Of a stretch of DNA of 33,143 nt, positions 25,465 through 33,143 are shown one piece after another. Origin of the DNA: JBFEYJ01 sp041546305 (lineage in GTDB: Bacteria > Pseudomonadota > Gammaproteobacteria > Thiohalomonadales > Thiohalomonadaceae); assembly GCA_041546305.1 (NCBI GenBank), contig JBFEWO010000013.1, positions 1-33,143 on the forward strand. The letters are read 5' to 3'. A program made the position numbers and the translations under genes. How positions within the stretch are numbered: the first letter of the stretch is position 1; the number at the start of each line of letters is the position of its first letter. Under the pieces are notes generated by a model. That model did no database searches. It was not told the origin of the DNA and saw only the letters and a list, made by a program, of their open reading frames with translations.

Positions 25465-27087
25465 ATGTCCATGAATACGGATGCCAACAGTCGCCGGATG
25501 GCCTACTGGGGACTCATCACACTGCTGGTGATCATCCCGTTCGGGCTGATGGGCTTCAAACTTTTTATCCTCGATTATCCACTAAAGGGGTTGATCCCGG
25601 CGCTGAGCTACCAGGTGGAACTGGCTATGCAGGTTGATGGGCACGGTGAGCGTATTAACATTGAAACGTTTTTACCGCATACCGATGCTCGCCAAACGGT
25701 ATTGGAAGAACAGCAGTCCCCAGGTGTGTTTGTGCTGAATCAGATGAGCGAGGGGATGAACCGAATCGCCAGCTGGGACGCTACGGCCGTGAATGGCCGC
25801 CAAGACCTTCGTTATACCGTGCTGATGCAGACAAAGCAGATGCGCTACATACTCCCCGAGGGCATGGCAATTCCTGAACGATACCCCGATACCATGCAGC
25901 CATATCTCGAGGCCGAGGAAGGGATCCAGGTCGATGACCCGCTAATTATTGAGCGTCTGAATAACATTCTCCCCTCTGCGAAGCAGCGTACTGTGGGGGA
26001 GAGCCTGATCGCGATTCACCGCCATCTTCAGGATGATTTTGCCAACCGGAATTTTTCAGGTTACACCGATGCGCTGACTGCCTTGAAGCTGGGTGAGGCC
26101 AGCTGTAATGGTAAGGGCAGGCTGTTTGTGGCGATGGCGCGCAGGCTGAATATCCCGGCACGGTTAGTCGGCGGTTTCGTGATGAGCGGCGGCAGCAAGC
26201 GCACCAGCCACCAGTGGGTTGAAGCCTACGTGAATGGCCACTGGGTTCCTTTTGACACCATCAATGACCATCTGGCCGAGATACCTGCGAATTTCCTCAC
26301 GCTCTATTACGGCGATGAGGTGTTGTTTAAACACACCAGTAATATTAACTTTCAGTATCGCTTCACTACCACGAAAAAAATGGTGCCACGTTATGAGGCC
26401 CAGCAGCTGCTGGGCGATTCCATTTTTAATATGGTGAATTTTTACGCCATCTTTGAACGTGTCGGTATGTCGCAGGACTTGCTGAAGGTGTTGCTGATGA
26501 TCCCGTTGGGTGCCTTTGTCACCGTGGTCTTTCGCAATGTGATCGGTATTGAAACATTCGGTACATTTCTACCTGCGCTAATCGCAGCGGCCGCACGAGA
26601 GACCGGGCTTTTATGGGGGATTATCGGTTTTGTGCTGATCATCGCACTCACGGCCAAGATCAGAAAGGCACTTGACTGGTTGCAGCTACTGCACTCACCG
26701 AAAATGGCGGTAATCCTCGCCGTGGTGGTATTGGTCATGATGACGATGACCGCCACTGGTGTTTACCTTGGCCTGTTCGAGCTGGCGCAGATGACGCTCT
26801 TCCCCATCGCGATTCTGGCTATAACCGCTGAGCGATTCGCGATCATCAGCGAGGAGCAGGGCATCAGTAAGGCGATGCAATTGATGTTTACCACAATCAT
26901 CGTTACCTCTGCCGCCTATGCCGTGATGTCATCTCTGTTCATGCAATCGCTGTTTCTCGCGTTTCCCGAGCTGTTGCTGGTGGTAATGGCGTTGAATATC
27001 TGGCTGGGACGTTGGGTGGGTATGCGGCTCATGGAGTATTACCGATTCCGTCATCTGTTGCGAAACGGAGGAACGGGCAATGTTTAA
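25465..27087 (+). CDS. Membrane protein with transglutaminase-like domain and polytopic C-terminal region (7TM_transglut type)
   Basis: A 540-residue protein. One membrane segment at ~14-35 is followed by a periplasmic region (~40-335) that ends in a transglutaminase-like domain, then about seven membrane segments (~345-525). This order matches the Transglut_i_TM/7TM_transglut family, often annotated as inactive transglutaminase. Here the Cys-His-Asp triad is visible: Cys214 (GEASCNGKGRLFVAM), His249 (TSHQWVEAYV) and Asp264 (VPFDTIND), with normal spacings of 35 and 15. A thiol-dependent peptidase or amide-transfer activity on the periplasmic side is therefore possible. The gene overlaps the next (ATP-grasp ligase) by 8 bases. 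A second ATG at 25471 is an alternative start. Confidence 0.92.
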   Translation: MSMNTDANSRRMAYWGLITLLVIIPFGLMGFKLFILDYPLKGLIPALSYQVELAMQVDGHGERINIETFLPHTDARQTVLEEQQSPGVFVLNQMSEGMNRIASWDATAVNGRQDLRYTVLMQTKQMRYILPEGMAIPERYPDTMQPYLEAEEGIQVDDPLIIERLNNILPSAKQRTVGESLIAIHRHLQDDFANRNFSGYTDALTALKLGEASCNGKGRLFVAMARRLNIPARLVGGFVMSGGSKRTSHQWVEAYVNGHWVPFDTINDHLAEIPANFLTLYYGDEVLFKHTSNINFQYRFTTTKKMVPRYEAQQLLGDSIFNMVNFYAIFERVGMSQDLLKVLLMIPLGAFVTVVFRNVIGIETFGTFLPALIAAAARETGLLWGIIGFVLIIALTAKIRKALDWLQLLHSPKMAVILAVVVLVMMTMTATGVYLGLFELAQMTLFPIAILAITAERFAIISEEQGISKAMQLMFTTIIVTSAAYAVMSSLFMQSLFLAFPELLLVVMALNIWLGRWVGMRLMEYYRFRHLLRNGGTGNV

Positions 27088-27964
27088 CTGGCTACATCGG
27101 TGGCGCCGTCTGAGTGCCGCATCCGCGCAGGTGCTGACCATGAACAGGCGTAACCTCGGTTACGTCTATCCGCACAATGCTCGCCGGGATTTTCCAGTGG
27201 CCAATGATAAATTGTTGTGCAAGGAGATCCTTGCGCCAATTGGCGTCCCGCTGGCAAAAACACACTTCAGTTATCGCCATTTTTATGAGTTGCAGCAATT
27301 GGAGCGTGATCTGAGCTCGCTGGCTGAGTTTGTGATCAAGCCCGCTCAAGGCAGCGCGGGTAATGGCATTCTGGTGATTGTTGGTCGTGATGGGGAAAGC
27401 TGGATGGGGATTAACGGCAAGCGTTACAGTCTTGCCGCCCTGAAGCGACATATCTCTGACATCATTTTCGGTGTCTACTCCTTCGATAATCAGGATGCAG
27501 CAATCATCGAAGAGCGGGTGATACAGCATCAGACGATAAACCGGTTGTTTGACCGTGGACTGGCCGATGTGCGGATCATCATGTTTCAGCACCAAGCGGT
27601 GCAGGCAATGAGTCGTGTGCCGACAATGGCCTCTGATGGCAAGGCGAATCTCCATCAGGGTGCGATAGGCCTTGGTATAGACCTGGAACATGGCCATTGC
27701 CAATCCGCCATGTTGAAGGGGGAGCCAATCACCTATCATCCGGACAGTGGAGCACAACTAATCGGTGTGGTTATCCCTTTCTGGGAAGATATCCTCACAC
27801 ATGCAAAGCGTATCGCTGAGGCGGTTCCCTTGAAGTATCTGGGGATAGATATTGCCATCGGACATCAGGGACCGGTCTTATTAGAAATCAATGCGCGTCC
27901 TGGACTGGAGATTCAGAATGTGAATCAACAGGCCATGCGCCCGATACTGGAAGCGATACAATGA
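27080..27964 (+). CDS. RimK-like ATP-grasp ligase (alpha-L-glutamate ligase-like)
   Basis: A 294-residue protein with GGAGG eight bases before the ATG, which lies inside the end of the previous gene. ATP-grasp landmarks are in order: FVIKPAQGSAGNG with the nucleotide-binding Lys87 and glycine-rich loop, EERVIQHQTINR, DVRIIMF with Arg165, and LLEINARPG with the magnesium ligands Glu269 and Asn271. ATP-grasp enzymes join a carboxylate to an amine through an acyl phosphate; the nearest named group is the glutamate ligase-like/RimK-related family found beside 7TM-transglutaminase genes. The substrate is unknown. No membrane segment is seen, so it acts in the cytoplasm, possibly at the membrane partner. 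Its stop overlaps the TPR gene start (ATGA). Confidence 0.92.
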   Translation: MFNWLHRWRRLSAASAQVLTMNRRNLGYVYPHNARRDFPVANDKLLCKEILAPIGVPLAKTHFSYRHFYELQQLERDLSSLAEFVIKPAQGSAGNGILVIVGRDGESWMGINGKRYSLAALKRHISDIIFGVYSFDNQDAAIIEERVIQHQTINRLFDRGLADVRIIMFQHQAVQAMSRVPTMASDGKANLHQGAIGLGIDLEHGHCQSAMLKGEPITYHPDSGAQLIGVVIPFWEDILTHAKRIAEAVPLKYLGIDIAIGHQGPVLLEINARPGLEIQNVNQQAMRPILEAIQ

Positions 27965-29853
27965 ACCGTGCTTTCAAGGAGAGTTTCGTTCCTATTCTGG
28001 GTTTGCTGGGGCTTCTGTTCCTGTTGTTGCTTTACGTTCGTTACCAGGTAGGTCTGGATGCAGGTGAAGTCACGGTAATCACCATTCAAGCATCCGCTAG
28101 TGATGTAACAGATGATGATCTTCTGGAAGAAGAGCCAGACGTCTTTCTCGCCGCTGACAAGCAGGGGAGTGAAATCTTTGATTTGATTGTTGAGAATCAA
28201 TGGCAACAGGCCGAGCTGCGTGTGAATCAGTTGATTAAGCAGCGTGATGATGCACTCGCCTGGTCCTTGTTTGGCATACTACGCTACAAACAGCAGCAGG
28301 ATAAGGAAGCATTGATGTTGCTGGACAGTGCGGCAACAAAATCTCCTGTTTGGCCTACGCTGTTCTTCTATCGCGGCCTGGTCAACTCCCGGCTGGGCAA
28401 TCTTGATGCGGCACAGGCCGACTATCGCAGAATCATGCAATTCAATGAGAATCATTTTGAAGCTCATTACAATCTTGGATTGTTGCTGATTCGACAGGAT
28501 GAATTTGCTGAAGCCGTTACGGTGCTTAAGCGGGCAACTACATTGGCTGGCGGAGGGCGTCGTGCACGTGCCCATTATCAGCTTGGACGCGCCTGGGCTG
28601 AGCAGGGGGAAGCGTTATGGGATGGCGCGAGATCCAATTTCAATCTGGCAATACGTCACTTACCTGGTTTTATCGAACCGCGTATCGCCCTGGCAAAGTT
28701 GCATCCGGATAACGAAGAGGGATGGGCAGCGTCAGAGCGTGAGCTGCAGGAAATCCTGGAGCTGGATACTGGTAATGCCTCAGTACTCTTTGCTTTAGCG
28801 CAGCTTGCTACGGCAAAAGGTCTTACCACTGTGGCAATTAGTCGCTATCAGCAGCTGTTGCAGTATGCCCCGGAACATATTGCCGGCCGTTACAATCTCG
28901 GGCTTTTGCTGCTCAAGGACAAAAAGTGGCGGGAAGCACGTGACCAGTTCAGCAGAGTCCTCGAGTCAGAGCCGAAAAATGTAACTGCGCTATTTAATCG
29001 AGGTCGAGCAAACTATCGCATTGAAGAATATTCCATGGCACTGGCGGATTACCACCTGGCACTGGATCTCAGGAAGGGTGACTATCCCGAAGTGCTATTG
29101 AATATCGGTTTGGTGCATGTGGCGCTGCAAGATTTTAATGCGGCGCAGCAAAGTTACCGACAGGCCTTGTCGCTACGGGAAGACTACCCCTCGGCCTGGT
29201 ATAACCTCGGGCTACTTTATATGCGTCAGGAGCAAACCGAAGAGGCGATAAAAGCATTTAACCGCGCAGTTACCTTGCGTAAGGAGTATGTGCAGGCCTG
29301 GTATAATCTGGGGGTGCTCTACGGGCGACAAGAGCAGAATGACAAATCCATAGCGGCCTATGAGAAGGCGCTTGAATTGCGTCCCTATTACACCAAGGCA
29401 CGGTTGAATCTGGCTGTGCGCTGGTCACGTGTGGGTCAGCCAGCAAAGGCGGTCGAACATTACCGCAAGGTGCTGGAGGAAGACGCTACCTACTCTTCCG
29501 CCTGGTACAACCTGTCTCTCGTCTACCTGGAATTGAAGCAGTACGAAGAGGCTGAGCTGGCGATACACAAGATGCTTGCGATGGAGCCGGATAGTGTCAA
29601 GGCCAGAGTGTTGCTCGCCGATATCCTTACTGCACTGGGCCGTCATGCCGATGCCGTTGGCGTGTTGGAGGAGGCCGTCGATATCGAAAGCGATAGCACG
29701 TTACTGCGTCTGGCTTTGGCGAAGAACCTGCGTCTCACAGGTCAGCCGGAACAGGCACGCAAGGAGATTTATAAAGGTCTTGCTCTAGACCCGGAAAATC
29801 AGGAACTTCATGACGAGTTGCAGTTGCTGGAAACACAGTTCAATAAAAATTAG
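27961..29853 (+). CDS. Membrane-anchored tetratricopeptide repeat protein
   Basis: A 630-residue protein whose ATG overlaps the ATP-grasp stop by four bases. One N-terminal membrane segment (VPILGLLGLLFLLLLYVRY, residues ~10-29) anchors it in the inner membrane, with the rest in the periplasm. An acidic linker (DVTDDDLLEEEPD) leads into about fifteen TPR-like units from residue ~75 to the end. Those near residues ~410-490 are close copies of each other (AWYNLGLLYMRQEQTEEAI and AWYNLGVLYGRQEQNDKSI). TPR arrays bind peptides or partner proteins and serve as periplasmic scaffolds in secretion and polysaccharide export systems. It is placed between the ligase and an outer-membrane barrel gene, 12 bases before the latter. 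Confidence 0.93.
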   Translation: MNRAFKESFVPILGLLGLLFLLLLYVRYQVGLDAGEVTVITIQASASDVTDDDLLEEEPDVFLAADKQGSEIFDLIVENQWQQAELRVNQLIKQRDDALAWSLFGILRYKQQQDKEALMLLDSAATKSPVWPTLFFYRGLVNSRLGNLDAAQADYRRIMQFNENHFEAHYNLGLLLIRQDEFAEAVTVLKRATTLAGGGRRARAHYQLGRAWAEQGEALWDGARSNFNLAIRHLPGFIEPRIALAKLHPDNEEGWAASERELQEILELDTGNASVLFALAQLATAKGLTTVAISRYQQLLQYAPEHIAGRYNLGLLLLKDKKWREARDQFSRVLESEPKNVTALFNRGRANYRIEEYSMALADYHLALDLRKGDYPEVLLNIGLVHVALQDFNAAQQSYRQALSLREDYPSAWYNLGLLYMRQEQTEEAIKAFNRAVTLRKEYVQAWYNLGVLYGRQEQNDKSIAAYEKALELRPYYTKARLNLAVRWSRVGQPAKAVEHYRKVLEEDATYSSAWYNLSLVYLELKQYEEAELAIHKMLAMEPDSVKARVLLADILTALGRHADAVGVLEEAVDIESDSTLLRLALAKNLRLTGQPEQARKEIYKGLALDPENQELHDELQLLETQFNKN

Positions 29854-29865
29854 CGAGGGATAACA

Positions 29866-31059
29866 ATGAAAAAGTCAGGTGTGTGGATTGCTGTATCAGC
29901 GTTGTTGATAAGTGCTGGTGCAACGGCCAATGAAACCGCTCCTGTGGATGTACACTGGTCGATAGAAAGCGGCATCGGTTTTGATACCAACGCCTTCCAT
30001 GCCCCGGACCATGATTATGCCGATTACTATGCGGACCCCACTGGAGCAACCATTGTACAGCCGGATGAAAAGGCCGGTATCTTTATTCCTCTCAAGGTTA
30101 AGACAGAGGCGACCCAGCCGATAGATGAATATTCTTCGCTAAATGTCCAATACCGCTTCAATGGCTACTATTATCCTGACTCCGCAGTAAATGATGCCAG
30201 CTCAACCGATCATGAGGTCAATATCGGGGCGGACTTCAACTTGGGGAAAAAAGGCAAGCAGGGCAAGGCTTATGCTGGGGTCTTTGTACGTAGTCACGAC
30301 AAGGTCTATGTAGACCGCGATAGCGGTGATCCCAAGACCTCAGTGGCAGGAGTCGATGTATCCAATCGCTATACCTATACCAGTTTTGGTGTCGAGGGCG
30401 ATTATGAACGCAAGCTGTCATACCAGAATAGTGTTGGAGTCAAAGGCGTTGTAGAAAGCCTCGATTATGAGGATCCGGTGGCATGGAAGCAGTATGATCA
30501 CTCCTATCTCATGTTGGGGACCTATATTGAGCATCGGCTGCAAAAAAACACCAAACTGAGTGCCGGTATCAGCACTGAACGCCGTAATTACACCGAGCGC
30601 CGTGCTTATAGTGCAAATGGTACCCTGGTCAACACCAATCCGCTTTTGAGCTACAGCTATTTGATTTACGAACTGGGTGTTCGTCACCGGTTTGATGACA
30701 ATACCGTCGCATATTTTGACTATGAGCTGCTGCAGCGCCGAGATAACCATGTGGGCTACAACGACATGGATCAGAACACTGTCAAGGTCCGCGTGATTCA
30801 CGACCTTAATAAGAAGATGAGGCTGCGTGGCAAGATCCGCCTTTATGATCGCAATTATGCCAATGCCTTTAACTTTGAAGATCCGGCACAGGGTGGTAAG
30901 AGTGCATCAGCAGTCGATTGGGAACTGCGTGGTGAGTACTACCGCAATCAACATAAAACCTATTATACGGAGCTAAATCACAACAGCCATGACAACAGCG
31001 ATGATCGTTATCAATACGTAAACACTACAGTGACATTGGGAGCGGTATGGGAGTTCTAA
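29866..31059 (+). CDS. Predicted outer-membrane beta-barrel protein
   Basis: A 397-residue protein with GCGAGGG upstream of the ATG. The signal peptide is clear (MKKSGVWIAVSALLISAGATA, cleavage near residue 21-22). The mature protein is rich in alternating, Tyr-containing strands (LNVQYRFNGYYY, YLMLGTYIEHRL, TVAYFDYELLQRRDN) and ends in VTLGAVWEF, with the C-terminal Phe that BAM recognises in outer-membrane barrels. About 14-18 strands are plausible. I do not recognise a named porin family. It is the last gene of the operon, 12 bases after the TPR gene, and is a natural outer-membrane partner for it, as a pore or anchoring point. Three hairpins follow in the downstream spacer. Confidence 0.85.
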   Translation: MKKSGVWIAVSALLISAGATANETAPVDVHWSIESGIGFDTNAFHAPDHDYADYYADPTGATIVQPDEKAGIFIPLKVKTEATQPIDEYSSLNVQYRFNGYYYPDSAVNDASSTDHEVNIGADFNLGKKGKQGKAYAGVFVRSHDKVYVDRDSGDPKTSVAGVDVSNRYTYTSFGVEGDYERKLSYQNSVGVKGVVESLDYEDPVAWKQYDHSYLMLGTYIEHRLQKNTKLSAGISTERRNYTERRAYSANGTLVNTNPLLSYSYLIYELGVRHRFDDNTVAYFDYELLQRRDNHVGYNDMDQNTVKVRVIHDLNKKMRLRGKIRLYDRNYANAFNFEDPAQGGKSASAVDWELRGEYYRNQHKTYYTELNHNSHDNSDDRYQYVNTTVTLGAVWEF

Positions 31060-31095
31060 ACTGCCGCATAACGTCCAGGCTCCTTTAAAATATTA

Positions 31096-31115
31096 CAGTC
31101 ATTTTCGTATGACTG
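31096..31115. repeat. Inverted repeat, 7-base arms
   Basis: CAGTCAT at 31096-31102 and ATGACTG at 31109-31115 around a 6-base loop, 37 bases past the barrel-protein stop. Confidence 0.5.
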
Positions 31116-31124
31116 ACTAGCGTC

Positions 31125-31150
31125 TCAGCCCTGTGTTTTCACAGGGCTGA
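31125..31150 (+). terminator. Strong hairpin after the four-gene operon
   Basis: TCAGCCCTGTG at 31125-31135 pairs perfectly with CACAGGGCTGA at 31140-31150 around a TTTT loop, 66 bases past the stop of the barrel-protein gene. This is the likely transcript end, although no T-run follows it. Confidence 0.6.
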
Positions 31151-31195
31151 CCCTCAGCTCACATATCTACACAACACCAAGTAACTTCATTATGT

Positions 31196-31215
31196 GTTGA
31201 ATGCATAAATTCAAC
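31196..31215. repeat. Inverted repeat, 7-base arms
   Basis: GTTGAAT at 31196-31202 and ATTCAAC at 31209-31215 around GCATAA. It is AT-rich and operator-like, but no nearby gene starts here. Confidence 0.45.
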
Positions 31216-31409
31216 CATGCCCGCCGTTCCATCTGTGGCTGGTAATTTCAGTAGCCATTCCATCAATGATGAACGAGGGGAAATATTCTCCGGTTGCTTG
31301 AAAAAAATACCGCAGTAGTTTTAACAGGAAACAGGGCGAACATATAAACTTCTCAACCCGATGAGGGAGAGCCTCAGAGGTTCGTAGAGAAGGAGGCGGT
31401 TTTGTTGGG

Positions 31410-32903
31410 CTATTTCGCCTTGTCTATTGCTGCCTCGAGCGTATCGCAGAAGATCGTGAGAGCCTTGATTCTGGCATAGCGTTTGTCATTGCCCTCAATG
31501 AGGCTCCAGGGGGCATATTCGGTACTGGTGCGCTCGACCATGTCGTTAACAGCGTGCTCGTAGTCGCACCACTTCTCCCGATTACGGTAGTCCTCTTCAG
31601 TGATTTTGTACTGTTTGTAACTGGTCTTTTCCCGCGCCTTGAAACGGCGCAGCTGTTCGTCCTTGTCGATGTGCAGCCAAAACTTGAGCAGCACCGTGCC
31701 GTGATCGGTGAGTTGTTCTTCGAAGTCGTTGATCTCGGCATAGGCCCGCATCCACTCTGCAGGGGAGGCAATGCCCTCGACCCGCTCGACCAGCACACGG
31801 CCGTACCAGCTCCGGTCGTATACAGTGAGTTTTCCTGCTCGCGGGATATGACGCCAGAAACGCCATAGGTAATGGTGGGCGGACTCTTCGTCAGTCGGCG
31901 CACCGGTCGGGATAATCTGGTAGTGGCGCGCATCAAGCGCCGGGACGATGCGACGGATCACGCCGCCCTTACCGGCGGCATCCCAACCTTCCAGCACAAT
32001 GATGCTGGAGACCTTCTGTTTGAGAGCCTCACGAGACAGGGCATTGAGGCGGCTATGCGTCCGTTCGAGTTCGTGTTTGTACCGCTTGCTGTCGAGTGAA
32101 CAGTTCAGGTCGAGGTGGCCAAGTAGTGTCTGTGGGCGGGTCAGGATCGGCAATAGTTGGTTGTTGGATGGCACGCAGAGCGCTGGCGGCTGGCCATTCT
32201 CAAGTCTGGCACGGATGCGATCGAGGATGTGCTGACCGACGGTTACACTGCGATATCGCGGGTCGCTGCCTTCGACGATGATCCAGGGTACTTCGCCAGT
32301 GCTGGTCTGGCGCAAGGTGCGTTCAGCGATGTGGCGAAACTCATCGTAACGCTTCAGGTGATTCTTGTCCTGTGCGGTGACTCGCCAGGCAGTGTCGGCA
32401 TCACTCTCCAGGGTCTTGAAGCGTTTTTTCTGTGCTTCCCTGGAGAGGTGGAGCCAGAGTTTGATGATCAGGGCACCGTCGTCCACCAGAGCCTTTTCGA
32501 AACTTTTGATTCGCAGCAGGTGGCTGTCGAGCTCGGCATCGTTGAATTTACCGCGCATCCGCTGGGCGATGGGCTCGCTGTACCAGGAGCCGATATAAAG
32601 GCCGATGAGGCCTTTCGGTGGCAGGGCGCGCCAAAAGCGCCAGTAAGCAGGGCGTTCGCGCTCTTCGTCACTTGGCTGGCCGAAAGCGTGAGTGCGCAGG
32701 TAACGGGGATCAAGCCACTCATTGAGCAAGTTGACGGTGACGCCCTTGCCAGCGCCGTCCATGCCGGAAATCAGAACGATCACCGGAAAGCTGGCGCTCT
32801 TGAGAGCCTCCTGTGCCCGCAGTAGCTCGGTGCGTAAGACCGGGACCTGTTCCGCGTACTCCTCTTTGCTGAGCTTGTTACCCAGTTCGGCGACTTCGAA
32901 CAT
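31410..32903 (-). CDS. pap: Polyphosphate:AMP phosphotransferase (two fused PPK2 domains)
   Basis: A 497-residue protein from ATG 32903, with AAGGG upstream on its strand; a TTG at 32918 is in frame but less likely. Two tandem PPK2 domains are visible. The first (~1-235) has ISGMDGAGKG and YIGSWYSEPI; the second (~255-490) has LEGWDAAGKGGVIRRI and VYDRSWYGRVLVERVEG. The second has the complete Walker A, Asp-Arg-Ser-Trp-Tyr and lid arginine pattern; the first lacks the DR of that motif, as in known class II enzymes where only the C-terminal half is active. It transfers phosphate from polyphosphate to AMP giving ADP, in the cytoplasm. It complements ppk1 and ppx in the same window. Confidence 0.94.
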   Translation of the reverse strand: MFEVAELGNKLSKEEYAEQVPVLRTELLRAQEALKSASFPVIVLISGMDGAGKGVTVNLLNEWLDPRYLRTHAFGQPSDEERERPAYWRFWRALPPKGLIGLYIGSWYSEPIAQRMRGKFNDAELDSHLLRIKSFEKALVDDGALIIKLWLHLSREAQKKRFKTLESDADTAWRVTAQDKNHLKRYDEFRHIAERTLRQTSTGEVPWIIVEGSDPRYRSVTVGQHILDRIRARLENGQPPALCVPSNNQLLPILTRPQTLLGHLDLNCSLDSKRYKHELERTHSRLNALSREALKQKVSSIIVLEGWDAAGKGGVIRRIVPALDARHYQIIPTGAPTDEESAHHYLWRFWRHIPRAGKLTVYDRSWYGRVLVERVEGIASPAEWMRAYAEINDFEEQLTDHGTVLLKFWLHIDKDEQLRRFKAREKTSYKQYKITEEDYRNREKWCDYEHAVNDMVERTSTEYAPWSLIEGNDKRYARIKALTIFCDTLEAAIDKAK

Positions 32904-33001
32904 CCTTTTCCCTTGCAATGTTATGCCCTGTGGGACAGGACGGGGATCTTCGATTAGTTGTCTTCAGTATAAGCCGGCGGGGAGGTCTGAGGGGGAAAAG
33001 G

Positions 33002-33143
33002 CTAGCGTTTGTTGCGTGGCTGAAAGCTGGTTATTCCCTTGACCACTTCGGTATACGGTAGTGATTCAACCCTCTCATAGTCCTTGAGGGCATTCTCCAG
33101 CAGGCCGTTGATATCCTCAACGGTCTGGCTGTCGGGTTGCTCA
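33002..33143 (-). CDS. C-terminal end of an unknown protein (cut by window edge)
   Basis: On the minus strand an open frame enters at 33143 and ends with TAG at 33002-33004. The visible last ~46 residues include TVEDINGLLENALKDYERVE, then LPYTEVVKGITSFQPRNKR. The smooth, charged, helical composition and the normal distance (~100 bases) to the PPK2 gene downstream support a real coding end. There is too little sequence to name a family. Confidence 0.6.
   Translation of the reverse strand, partial: EQPDSQTVEDINGLLENALKDYERVESLPYTEVVKGITSFQPRNKR

Larger units (their letters stand above)
31060..31409. other. 350-base spacer with three inverted repeats
   Basis: There is no gene here. It lies between the convergent barrel-protein gene and the PPK2 gene and holds three perfect inverted repeats (31096-31115, 31125-31150, 31196-31215). 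The rest shows no recognised feature. Confidence 0.5.

Overview
This is a 33-kb chromosomal stretch from a moderately GC-rich gammaproteobacterium. The gene content (UvrA, HrpA with a long C-terminal extension, SirB2-like protein, PPK1 and Ppx, bacteriohemerythrin, a double-domain PPK2, a PAS-GGDEF-EAL protein) fits a free-living or symbiotic member of the Chromatiales/Thiotrichales type. That placement is inferred from family resemblance only. There is no rRNA, tRNA, IS element, prophage or CRISPR array that I can see.

Layout. 1-345: start of uvrA (minus, cut by the window edge). 483-2603: a secreted hydrolase-like/TlpA-like fusion protein and a metallophosphoesterase. 2639-4074: three small minus-strand genes of unknown function. 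4653-6578: a membrane PAS-GGDEF-EAL protein. 6654-6911: glutaredoxin (minus). 6978-8376: an MFS transporter followed by a 58-aa cysteine-rich protein. 8476-8907: bacteriohemerythrin (minus). 9174-12840: ppx (plus) and ppk1 (minus), convergent. 12982-16938: hrpA. 17121-20578: a YihY/BrkB-type membrane protein, a SirB2-like protein and a Na/Pi symporter-like protein. 20743-23023: a family 2 glycosyltransferase and an MgtC/DUF4010-type membrane protein (minus). 23096-24236: a TlpA-like thioredoxin and a SnoaL-like protein. 24363-25096: a single-domain response regulator overlapping a small unknown gene (minus). 25465-31059: a tightly packed four-gene operon. 31410-32903: a two-domain PPK2 (polyphosphate:AMP phosphotransferase, minus). 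33002-33143: the C-terminal end of an unknown gene (minus).

Two themes stand out. First, phosphate and polyphosphate metabolism: PPK1 makes polyphosphate, Ppx degrades it, the double PPK2 uses it to phosphorylate AMP, and a Na/Pi-type transporter with a PhoU-like tail lies between them. A Pho-box-like repeat is present between ppk1 and hrpA. Second, the 25465-31059 operon joins a membrane protein carrying a transglutaminase-like domain with an intact Cys-His-Asp triad and a polytopic C-terminal part, a RimK-like ATP-grasp ligase, an inner-membrane-anchored TPR protein and an outer-membrane beta-barrel-like protein. The genes overlap or nearly touch, so they are probably co-expressed. Together they look like a trans-envelope system that makes or attaches an amide-linked product. 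This is the best candidate in the window for an uncharacterised system; the function is inference.

An easily missed gene is the 58-aa five-cysteine protein at 8200-8376, which has a good ribosome binding site and sits 13 bases after the MFS gene.
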